DNA of 64,000 bases from DASYLJ01 sp964432595 (lineage in GTDB: Bacteria > Desulfobacterota > Binatia > DP-6), in contig CAYSOF010000008.1 of NCBI GenBank assembly GCA_964432595.1, positions 200,529 to 264,528 on the forward strand, written 5' to 3'. The notes below the pieces were generated by a model. It saw nothing but the letters and a program-made list of their open reading frames with translations, did no database searches and had not been told where the DNA came from. Below, one piece after another: positions 1 to 7,155 of this stretch (the first letter of the stretch is position 1; each line of letters starts with the position of its first letter). The translations under genes were made by a program, and so were the position numbers.

Positions 1-21
1 GAGTCACAAGCAAAATCCCCA

Positions 22-51
22 TTGTCGGCCGTCGCCCCACCGTGCTAGCCG
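22..51 (+). promoter_or_regulatory. Promoter of the 58-1410 gene, leaderless type
   Basis: TTGTCG (22-27), an 18-nt spacer and TAGCCG (46-51) end 6 nt before the ATG at 58. There is no convincing Shine-Dalgarno, so the transcript would begin at or next to the start codon. The same geometry recurs across the window. Confidence 0.5.
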
Positions 52-57
52 GCGGAC

Positions 58-1410
58 ATGCGGCATCGCGGACTGCATCTTCTCCTCGTCCTGACGGTGC
101 TCGCGACGGCGCGCACCGCCGGCGCGGCTTCGATCCTCTACAGCATCTCCGGCGCCTTCCAGATGGTCGGCGAGGTGAGCAACCCGCTCCCGACGAACGG
201 CGGCGGCGACGTCCCCGGGTTCGTCCAGGGCGGACCGCGCACGCGCGGCGGCGCGCTTTGCCCGGCGCCGACGACGCCCGACTTCATCTGCGCCTTCGCG
301 TTCGCGAGCGCCGACCTGGTCGGCAGCACGTTCACGCTGAAGGCGGAAACCAGCCTGGAGCGTCGCCAGGCCGTCGGCGTCGGCGCCCTCGAGGCGGCCG
401 TCGGCGACGCGCGCATCGAGCTGTTCGGCGTCACCGGCGTGCTGCTGCCGGCGTCCGGCTACGCGAAGTTCAACTTCATCCTGACCGGCAGCACCTCACA
501 GACGCCGAGCACCGGCGAGGTCACGGTGGAGGCGCTGGCCACCGCCCGACTCGAAGTGAACGAGACGCGCAGCCTCCAGTGTCTCGGCACGACGTGCCCA
601 CCGATCGAGGTGCGCTACGATCCCAGCGACTCGAACGCGTGGAACGGCGGCTACATCGGCCTGTTCCTGCGCGCCGACTCGCGCATCACCGGCGCGAACG
701 GCGCCGCGATCAACGCCGAGGCGCACGTCGACGTCCGCGACACCATGATGCTCACGTCCATCGAGGTGCTCGACGACGCCCGCCAGCCGGTGCCCGGCGC
801 GGCGTTCGTCGTCGATCTCGGCAGCGGCAACGTCATCACCATCCCGAGCACGCCCCCGCCCTCCACGACGACCACCACGACCACCCCCGGCGGCAGCACG
901 ACGACGACGACCACCACGACGCCGGGCGGCCTCGCGCAGCGGTTCGTCGGCGGCAAGACGATCGCGCTCAAGGACAACGCCAAGCCGACGAAGCGGAGCG
1001 GTGTCGTCATCGTCACCGGCGACGTGGCCGGCCTCGACCCCACCCAGGGCGGCGCCGAGCTGCGCCTCTTCGGCCCCGCCACCGCGACGCGCGACACGTG
1101 GCCGCTGCCCGCCACCGGCTGGAAGAAGACGAAGAAGGGCTACAAGTATGCCGACAAGGCGCGCGCCAACGGCCCGGTCACCGCGGCGGTCATCGCGGGC
1201 GGCAAGCTCGTCGTGAAGGCCAAGGGCCCGGCGATCGCCTTCCCGCTGCTCGGAACCGGCCCCCAGCAGGCGATCGCGACCGCCGCCGTCTTCCCCGGGT
1301 CGTCCACCGTGCTCTGCGGCGATTTCACGACGCCGAAGAAGGACGACCCGGCGAAGGGCCTCTTCGTGGCGAGCAAGGCCCCTGCCCCCGCCGTCTGCCG
1401 CGCCCTCTGA
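58..1410 (+). CDS. Exported protein with Thr-rich linker and C-terminal beta module
   Basis: This 450-residue protein has an N-terminal signal peptide (about residues 1-23, ending in an A-G-A-A type cleavage region), so it should be exported. Residues about 24-268 look beta-rich and I recognise no family. Residues about 271-292 are almost pure Thr/Pro/Gly, a flexible linker. The last ~150 residues form a Lys/Gly-rich module with the pattern KGYKYxD...GPV. It resembles the N-terminal module of the 7156-9789 protein and more distantly the C-terminus of the 43045-45147 protein. The start at 58 is chosen because a sigma70-like promoter ends 6 nt upstream; an in-frame alternative start is not convincing. 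Function unknown; adhesion or surface display is only a guess from architecture. Confidence 0.75.
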   Translation: MRHRGLHLLLVLTVLATARTAGAASILYSISGAFQMVGEVSNPLPTNGGGDVPGFVQGGPRTRGGALCPAPTTPDFICAFAFASADLVGSTFTLKAETSLERRQAVGVGALEAAVGDARIELFGVTGVLLPASGYAKFNFILTGSTSQTPSTGEVTVEALATARLEVNETRSLQCLGTTCPPIEVRYDPSDSNAWNGGYIGLFLRADSRITGANGAAINAEAHVDVRDTMMLTSIEVLDDARQPVPGAAFVVDLGSGNVITIPSTPPPSTTTTTTTPGGSTTTTTTTTPGGLAQRFVGGKTIALKDNAKPTKRSGVVIVTGDVAGLDPTQGGAELRLFGPATATRDTWPLPATGWKKTKKGYKYADKARANGPVTAAVIAGGKLVVKAKGPAIAFPLLGTGPQQAIATAAVFPGSSTVLCGDFTTPKKDDPAKGLFVASKAPAPAVCRAL

Positions 1411-1419
1411 GATCGGCGA

Positions 1420-1448
1420 TTGCAGGCCGGCCGATCGCGGGAGATACC
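1420..1448 (+). promoter_or_regulatory. Possible promoter of pssA
   Basis: TTGCAG (1420-1425), 17 nt, GATACC (1443-1448), 8 nt before the pssA ATG. The GGGAGA at 1439-1444 could instead be a distant ribosome binding site, so this is weaker than the other examples. Confidence 0.35.
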
Positions 1449-1456
1449 GGTTCCGC

Positions 1457-2092
1457 ATGGCTGCCGCTCCGACGTCCGGGCCCCGGTCGAAGTCGCTCGT
1501 CCGCTCGCTGGTCCCCGCCGACTTCCTGACGCTCGGCAACGCCACGTGCGGCACCGTGACGATCTTCCTCTGCCTCAACTATCTCGAGAGCGGCTACCAC
1601 GCGCCGTTCCTCGTGGCCGCGTTCTGCCTCCTGCCGCTCGCGGTCCTGCTCGACGCCGCGGACGGCTTCGTCGCCCGCCGCCAGCGCCGCGCGTCGGCCT
1701 ACGGCGCCGACCTCGACTCCCTGGCCGACGTCGTGTCGTTCGGCGTCGCGCCGGCCGTGCTCGGTTTCACGCTCGGCATGCGCGGCGTCTGGGACTCGCT
1801 CGTGCTCTGCATCTTCGTCTGCTGCGGCGTCGCCCGCCTCGCCCGCTACAACGTGACCTCGGCGGCGCTGTCCGGCGGCACCGGCAAAGTGCCGTACTAC
1901 GAGGGCACGCCCATTCCGACGAGCCTCGTCCTGGTCGCCGTCCTCGCGGTCGCCTGCTGGCTCGGCGCCATCGGCGAGGAGCTGTGGTTCGGCCGCATCA
2001 AGATGGGTCCGGGCTATCTTCATCCGCTCGTGCTCATGTACCTGGTGAGCGGCGCTCTCATGGTGAGCCGTATTCGCATTCCGAAGCCCTGA
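1457..2092 (+). CDS. pssA: CDP-diacylglycerol--serine O-phosphatidyltransferase
   Basis: Integral membrane enzyme that makes phosphatidylserine from CDP-diacylglycerol and L-serine, the first step toward phosphatidylethanolamine. The 211-residue protein carries the full CDP-alcohol phosphatidyltransferase signature near residues 65-90: D-x2-D-G-x2-A-R-x8-G-x3-D-x3-D, with all four aspartates present. Several hydrophobic helices follow. The length and the early motif fit the PssA II-type family rather than the longer phosphatidylglycerophosphate synthases, although the exact alcohol acceptor cannot be proven from the motif alone. The stop codon is 4 nt before the hybrid kinase gene, so the two may be cotranscribed. 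Confidence 0.88.
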   Translation: MAAAPTSGPRSKSLVRSLVPADFLTLGNATCGTVTIFLCLNYLESGYHAPFLVAAFCLLPLAVLLDAADGFVARRQRRASAYGADLDSLADVVSFGVAPAVLGFTLGMRGVWDSLVLCIFVCCGVARLARYNVTSAALSGGTGKVPYYEGTPIPTSLVLVAVLAVACWLGAIGEELWFGRIKMGPGYLHPLVLMYLVSGALMVSRIRIPKP

Positions 2093-2096
2093 TCCG

Positions 2097-4313
2097 ATGC
2101 CCACACCGTCTCCGTCCCCGTATCCGCTCTGGACCCACTACCGCCGCGCGACCATCGCCTTCGCCGTCGCGGTTGCCGTCGTCGGCGGCCTCGGCCTGCT
2201 CTCGCTGTCGCGGCTCCGCGCGACGCTCGCCGTGGGCGACGAGGCGCGAGAGACGGTCCAGGCCCTCCGCACCATCGAAGTGGTCCTGGGGCGACTGAGC
2301 GATCTCGAGGCCGGCCAGCGCGGTTATCTGCTCACCGGCGACGACCGCTACCTCGAGCCCTACACGTCCGGCAGCGCGCGACTGCCGCGCGACCTGCGGC
2401 GCCTCCGCCGACTGATCGGAAGCGATCCGGACCAGGCCGTCCGCATGCTGCAGCTCGAGCCGCTCGTGGCGCAGAAGATCTCCGAGCTCGAGCTCAGCGT
2501 CGCGCGCCGGCGCACGCAGGGTACCGACGCCGCGCTCGCCGTCGTCCGTACCGACTTCGGTAAGCACACGATGGACGCCATGCGGATGCTCCTCACCGCC
2601 ATGGCACGCGAGGAGCGCGCGCACCTGCGACGGCAGGTCGGCGAGCGGGCGAGCGACGCGCGCTCGACGGCGACCGCGGGCCTGCTCGGCAGCGCCTTCG
2701 CCGTGCTGCTGCTCGTGGGCTCGGTGCTGCTGCTGCGCCGCCAGGTCATGGAGCGTGAGCTGGCCGAGCGTGCGACGCGGGAGAGCCAGCAGCGGCTGCT
2801 GGTCACGCTGTCCAGCATCGGCGACGCCGTCATCGCCACCGACACCGCCGGTCGCGTGACCTTCATGAACCCGGTCGCCCGGGAGCTGACCGGATGGAAC
2901 GACGCCGATGCGAAGGGCCGTCCGCTCATCGACGTCTTCGACATCGTCAACGAGACCACCCGCGGGCGCGTCGACAACCCCGTCGACAAGGTGCTGCGCG
3001 AGGGGCGCGTCGTCGGGCTCGCCAATCACACCGTGCTCATCGCGCGCGACGGGCACGAGCTGCCGATCGACGACAGCGCCGCGCCCATCCGCGACGGCGA
3101 CGGCGAGATCATGGGCGTCGTCCTCGTCTTCCGCGACGTCAGCGACCGCAAGGCAGCAGAGGAGACGCGCGACCGCTATGAAGAGTCGAAGGCGGCGAAC
3201 CAGGCGAAGGACGACTTCCTCGCCGTCCTGTCGCACGAGCTGCGCTCGCCGTTGAACGCGATGCTCGGCTGGGTGCGCCTGCTGCAACGGCCCGACCGCA
3301 CCACCGAGATGGTCGACCGCGCGACGGAGGTGCTCGAGCGCAACATCGGTACGCAGACACGCGTGATCAACGAGCTCCTCGACGTCTCGCGCATCGTCTC
3401 CGGCCGCCTCGAGCTGGCGCTGCGCCCCGTGCGGCTGACGGACGCCGTGCGCGTCGCGGTCGAGTCGATCCGCGTCGCGGCCGAGGCGCGCGGCCTGACC
3501 CTCACCGCGACGTTGCCCGACGAAGCCACACCGCTCGTGGTGCGCGGCGACCCCGAGCGGCTGCAGCAGGTGCTCGGGAATCTCCTGACCAACGCGGTCA
3601 AGTTCACCCCGGCGGGCGGCCGCGTGGACGTGACGGTGTCGTCCGACGACGGCAACGCGCGCATCGTCGTGCGCGACACCGGCGTCGGCATCGCGCCGGC
3701 GTTCCTCCCGCACGTGTTCGAGCGCTTCCGTCAGGCCGACAGCAGCGCCAGCCGCGCGCACGGAGGGCTGGGGCTCGGCCTCGCGATCGCGCACAGCCTC
3801 GTCGAACGCCACGGCGGCACCGTGCGCGCGGAGAGCGACGGCACGGGCCACGGCGCGACGTTCATCGTCACGCTGCCGCTCGCGACCGACGCGCCGGCCG
3901 TGCTCGAGACGGCGCATGCCCTCCCGACGGCCGCCCCGATCGGCGATCTCGCGATCCTGGTCGTCGACGACGATCTCGACACGCTGGAAGCGCTCCGGCT
4001 GGCGCTCGAGTCGCGCGGAACGCACGTGCGCACCGCGGACAACGTCGGCGCGGCGCTGGCCGCGTGGGACGCGGCGCGGCCCGACGTCCTCGTCAGCGAC
4101 ATCAGCATGCCCGGCGAGAACGGCTACGACCTGATCCGCGCGATCCGCGCACGCGACGGCGGCGACACGCCCGCGGTCGCGATCACCGGCCTCGTCAGCA
4201 AGGAGGATCGGGCGGCCGCGCTCGCGGCGGGCTTCGACGAGCACCTGTCGAAGCCGATCGACCCGGAGCTGCTCGTGCGCGCGATCGGCGCGCTGGCAGC
4301 GACGCGGCGGTAG
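2097..4313 (+). CDS. Hybrid sensor histidine kinase with CHASE3, PAS and receiver domains
   Basis: A 738-residue membrane sensor. Two transmembrane helices (about 20-40 and 198-218) flank a periplasmic CHASE3 domain with the typical LEAGQRGYLLTG motif. A PAS domain follows (about 238-350), then HisKA with the phospho-accepting His near residue 380 in the motif SHELRSPLN. The HATPase_c domain has its N box (NLLTNAVKF), G1 (DTGVGIA) and G2 (GGLGLGLAI). The C-terminal receiver domain (about 620-738) keeps the acidic pair, the phospho-Asp in SDISMPG and the conserved Lys. No separate response regulator lies nearby, so output probably goes through another protein. The signal is unknown. Start ATG follows the pssA stop by 4 nt. 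Confidence 0.93.
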   Translation: MPTPSPSPYPLWTHYRRATIAFAVAVAVVGGLGLLSLSRLRATLAVGDEARETVQALRTIEVVLGRLSDLEAGQRGYLLTGDDRYLEPYTSGSARLPRDLRRLRRLIGSDPDQAVRMLQLEPLVAQKISELELSVARRRTQGTDAALAVVRTDFGKHTMDAMRMLLTAMAREERAHLRRQVGERASDARSTATAGLLGSAFAVLLLVGSVLLLRRQVMERELAERATRESQQRLLVTLSSIGDAVIATDTAGRVTFMNPVARELTGWNDADAKGRPLIDVFDIVNETTRGRVDNPVDKVLREGRVVGLANHTVLIARDGHELPIDDSAAPIRDGDGEIMGVVLVFRDVSDRKAAEETRDRYEESKAANQAKDDFLAVLSHELRSPLNAMLGWVRLLQRPDRTTEMVDRATEVLERNIGTQTRVINELLDVSRIVSGRLELALRPVRLTDAVRVAVESIRVAAEARGLTLTATLPDEATPLVVRGDPERLQQVLGNLLTNAVKFTPAGGRVDVTVSSDDGNARIVVRDTGVGIAPAFLPHVFERFRQADSSASRAHGGLGLGLAIAHSLVERHGGTVRAESDGTGHGATFIVTLPLATDAPAVLETAHALPTAAPIGDLAILVVDDDLDTLEALRLALESRGTHVRTADNVGAALAAWDAARPDVLVSDISMPGENGYDLIRAIRARDGGDTPAVAITGLVSKEDRAAALAAGFDEHLSKPIDPELLVRAIGALAATRR

Positions 4314-4321
4314 CGCCGGAG

Positions 4322-4528
4322 CTACGCGGGGCGGATCAGCATGCCGCCGCAGTCGACGCAGTACGCCGATTGCCGTCGCCGCGCCGCCGCGTGCTTGGCG
4401 TCGGTGCACGGGGCCGCGACGATGGACGGATTCACGACGCTGCCACACTGAGGACAGTGCGCCACCGGCGCGTCCTGCCGCCGGTGATTCATGTTCTCGC
4501 AGGCCACGCCGGAGCGGCGCGAGATCAC
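4322..4528 (-). CDS. Small zinc-ribbon protein
   Basis: A 56-68 residue protein with two CxxC knuckles (CPQC and CVDC) about 30 residues apart, as expected for a single zinc ribbon. The first start (GTG at 4528) overlaps the stop of the upstream zinc-ribbon gene as GTGA, which supports coupling. An internal ATG at 4492 is an alternative and would leave the ribbon intact. No other domain is visible. Such small ribbons usually bind nucleic acid or protein partners, but nothing here identifies one. Confidence 0.6.
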   Translation of the reverse strand: MISRRSGVACENMNHRRQDAPVAHCPQCGSVVNPSIVAAPCTDAKHAAARRRQSAYCVDCGGMLIRPA

Positions 4529-4725
4529 TTCGGCTTCGCCGCCGGCACCGGGCGCGGCGCAGCCGGCGGCGAGGAATGATCCGCCATCAGGAACGTCGAG
4601 CGCGTCACGGCCACGACTTCGTTACAACGCGGGCACTTCGGCGTCATGCTGCTGCCCGCCGCCCCGTGGAGAAAGGACAGAGCACTCTGGCAGTGCGGAC
4701 ACGGACCAAACGTTGCGGTCGCCAT
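4525..4725 (-). CDS. Small zinc-ribbon protein with Pro/Ala tail
   Basis: A 66-residue protein with CPHC and CPRC motifs separated by about 17 residues (zinc ribbon), then a Pro/Ala/Lys-rich tail. The start at 4725 is chosen because GAGGAGG lies 7 nt upstream; a longer open frame continues 35 codons further but has no such site and has shadow-like composition. It overlaps the following zinc-ribbon gene by 4 nt. Resembles zinc-ribbon 'MJ0042/FYDLN'-type tails only in general form; function unknown. Confidence 0.7.
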   Translation of the reverse strand: MATATFGPCPHCQSALSFLHGAAGSSMTPKCPRCNEVVAVTRSTFLMADHSSPPAAPRPVPAAKPK

Positions 4726-5061
4726 CGAAACCTCCTCGGCCTGTGGCCTGGATTGATGGCGCCGACGCTCGCGGGGGCCTTGTCCGCGAGGCGGTGAAAT
4801 CGCGTCCCGCGCCGCGCAGCGCGCGGTCACCGACCCGATTGCGTTCGACGGTATCGGTCGCGCAACTGAGCGTCAACCCGGGCGCCCGCCGCTCGTACCG
4901 ACGAGCTCCGGACGGCGTGCCGTCGCAGCTCGACCGTCTCCGACTCTCTTTTTTCAGACGTGTACGCCGTGGCGCGCCGGCTTTGCCGGCCGCGCCATGC
5001 CGGGCGGGCGAAACGACCGCTACACTCGCGCTCGGACCGAGGCGCAGCCTCGGGCCGGCGT
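4726..5061. other. 336-bp intergenic region with two GC hairpins
   Basis: No credible gene. It should hold the promoter of the leftward zinc-ribbon pair and the 3' end of the leftward 5062-7062 gene. Two inverted repeats are visible: 5037-5053 (7-bp stem, 3-nt loop, just after the stop of the 5062-7062 gene) and 4971-4996 (about 11-bp stem with one bulge and a TTT loop). Neither is followed by a T-tract on the leftward strand, so terminator function is uncertain. A run of six T lies at 4950-4955. Confidence 0.5.
5037..5053 (-). terminator. Possible terminator hairpin after the 5062-7062 gene
   Basis: CCGAGGC-TGC-GCCTCGG, 7-bp perfect stem, 8 nt beyond the TAG stop. No U-tract follows, so this may act only as an RNA 3'-end structure. 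Confidence 0.35.
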
Positions 5062-7062
5062 CTAAAACTGCGGCCCCGTGCAGGGCGCGCCGTCGCAGAC
5101 GTCGGGCAGCAGGCCGTCGGGATGCCAGAAGGCATCCTTCAGCGCCATCACCGCCGGGATCTTCGGCGTATCGTCGTGCGGATCGTGGCCGATGCGCGGG
5201 GCCGTGTTCTCGAGCGGGGAGAGCTCGGCGTCGGTATCCCACAAGAAGTAGCCGGACTTCGGGTAGGGGTAGAATGGGATGGCCGGGATGCCGAAGTCGT
5301 GCTCCCCACCGTGCTCGCGGCCGGGGCGCACGACCGGCTCGTGGCGCGGGACGTTCATCGTCCGCGCCTCGACCTGCAGCGCGTACTCGCTCACCTGGTG
5401 GTCGCCGACCGCGCCGAGCAGCAGCACCTGCTTTCGCGGCGTGCGCGGATACGGGTTCTGCGTGAGGTGCTGCGCGTAGCCGTTCGTCTCGCCGCGGTCC
5501 CACAGCATCTGGATGACGTTGAGCGCGATCAGCTGGTCGTACGGATCGGGATAGCCGATGTCGAGGAACGTCTTGTAGAGGTCGAAGTCGACGCTGCGGG
5601 GCAGCAGCGTCGAGTAGTTCATGCCCGCCTCACCGAGCACGCACCGACGGAAGTCGCGCGCGACGGCGCACAGCGCACCGCCGAGGATCGCGCCCTGGCT
5701 GTTGCCGTCGAAGTAGAGCTCGCCGGTCTCGATCGCGGGCACGCCGTCGATGCGAAACGCCGGATGGCTCGCGAAGCCGTCGGGATGCTTCATCAGGCGG
5801 CCGAGCACCAGGAAGTTGAGCAGGCCCTGCTGCAGCCGATCGGCGAGCGTCGGGAATTGCGAGAGGTCCTGCAGGATCGCGATCGCGTTGAGGATGTCCT
5901 CCTCCGCCATGCCGATCCAGTCGGTCGCGCAGTACGCGATGTTGTACGTCGCCGCCATCGTGCGCGTGAGCGAGCCGTTCACCTCGCCCTGGTCGCCGAG
6001 CAGGCCGTGACCATAGAGCGCCATGCGCGCGGGCCCGGGGACCGCGCTGTTCGGCAGGTTGCAGGTGAAGGTGGCGGTGAAGAACCCGCGCTGGCGCGTC
6101 GGGAGCCCGCGCTCGTCCAGCACGAAGCGCTGGCCCGGCCCGCCGCCGTTGGGCAGGTAGAGCGGCACCAGGAACGTGCCCTGGATGCGGCGACGGAACT
6201 CCGCCCGGGGGTTCTCCGTCACCGACGTGACGTTGAAGATCGGCGAACGCGGACCGATCTCGCGAAAGGCATGGTCGCGGATGCGGAGCATGCGGTCGGC
6301 GATGTTGCGCCCGCTGGCGACGGTGAAGTCGAAGGCGAGCTGGAGGTCGGCGCGCGCCACGCCGGCCTCGCGCAGGCTGCGGAAGACCTTCTCCATGTGG
6401 TCGCGACGCGACTCGAACGTCGCGTCGTTCGTGCACACGCCGTCGCGGTACGACGCGAACGCGGGCGACGCCGGCAGCGCTGCGTTCGCACCGTCGACCA
6501 GGCCGCGCACCGCCACGATGTAGCGACGGCCCTCGATCCAGTTCGTCACCGGCCGCACCACGATCGCGCGGCTGCCCTCCGGCGAGACCAGGTCGTGCTC
6601 CGCCCAGACGCGCATGCGCTTCCCGGTGCGCGCATCGATCACGACGATCGGCGACTCGGCGTCCTCCGAGCTGGCCGTGTCGGTGATGGGCGGCGCGCCG
6701 GACAGCGTCAGGTCGGCCGTCGGGAACCAGATCAGGACCGCGGCGCCGGGGCTGAAGCCGTCGTTGCGGTTCAGCTCGACGGTGTCCAGCGGTATGCCGC
6801 CGATGTTCTTCGGCACGCCGCCCGGCGTGAAGTGGATGCGACGGCCGGTGCGACTGCCCGGGTCGGCGACCGTGAAGTAGTCGTTCGGGAAGGGCAGCAT
6901 GCACCGCGCCGGCGCGAGCGGGTCGCAGTCGGCCTGCCGCGAGAGGTCGATGCCGAGCGCCGCCGGATCCTGACCCGCACCGCACGTGGCGGCGTCGGCG
7001 CGGGACACGAGGAGCAGGAGCGCCGCGACGGCGGCGACGCGGGCGACGATCGGATGGAGCAT
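5062..7062 (-). CDS. Exported alpha/beta-hydrolase-like protein, shorter tandem paralogue
   Basis: A 666-residue protein with a clear signal peptide (about 1-24, ending ADA-A). It is a paralogue of the 7156-9789 protein just upstream, aligned from the CxxPFPNDYFT motif to the C-terminal D-x-C-x-G-A-P-C motif. Both have a GHGLLG loop, a G-N-S-Q-G nucleophile elbow (Ser near residue 455) and a later G-D-H-Q-V, as expected for an alpha/beta-hydrolase with Asp/His partners. This copy lacks the N-terminal module and Thr linker of its neighbour. Substrate unknown; a lipase or depolymerase-like esterase is an inference from the fold. Start chosen from GGAGGAGG 8 nt upstream of ATG. Separated from the upstream gene by 93 bp and probably cotranscribed. 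Confidence 0.75.
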   Translation of the reverse strand: MLHPIVARVAAVAALLLLVSRADAATCGAGQDPAALGIDLSRQADCDPLAPARCMLPFPNDYFTVADPGSRTGRRIHFTPGGVPKNIGGIPLDTVELNRNDGFSPGAAVLIWFPTADLTLSGAPPITDTASSEDAESPIVVIDARTGKRMRVWAEHDLVSPEGSRAIVVRPVTNWIEGRRYIVAVRGLVDGANAALPASPAFASYRDGVCTNDATFESRRDHMEKVFRSLREAGVARADLQLAFDFTVASGRNIADRMLRIRDHAFREIGPRSPIFNVTSVTENPRAEFRRRIQGTFLVPLYLPNGGGPGQRFVLDERGLPTRQRGFFTATFTCNLPNSAVPGPARMALYGHGLLGDQGEVNGSLTRTMAATYNIAYCATDWIGMAEEDILNAIAILQDLSQFPTLADRLQQGLLNFLVLGRLMKHPDGFASHPAFRIDGVPAIETGELYFDGNSQGAILGGALCAVARDFRRCVLGEAGMNYSTLLPRSVDFDLYKTFLDIGYPDPYDQLIALNVIQMLWDRGETNGYAQHLTQNPYPRTPRKQVLLLGAVGDHQVSEYALQVEARTMNVPRHEPVVRPGREHGGEHDFGIPAIPFYPYPKSGYFLWDTDAELSPLENTAPRIGHDPHDDTPKIPAVMALKDAFWHPDGLLPDVCDGAPCTGPQF

Positions 7063-7155
7063 CGGTGAACCTCCTCCGAGGGACCCCTCCCTCGGGCCGG
7101 AAACCGCAGCGGCCGCGCGTGGGATGCACGCGCGGCCGCCGTCAGGAGCGTTGCG

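Noticed and set aside
868..933. Repeats that look like a CRISPR or tandem repeat
   Set aside because: They are triplet repeats encoding a Thr linker, in frame with the gene; there are no spacers or regular repeat units.
2058..4448. A 796-codon open frame opposite the hybrid kinase
   Set aside because: Antisense shadow with Arg/Ala/His-rich low-complexity sequence; the sense strand has all kinase and receiver motifs.
4971..4996. A Rho-independent terminator for the zinc-ribbon or hydrolase genes
   Set aside because: Good stem, but the six-T run at 4950-4955 is on the wrong side for the leftward transcript, and no gene reads into it from the left.
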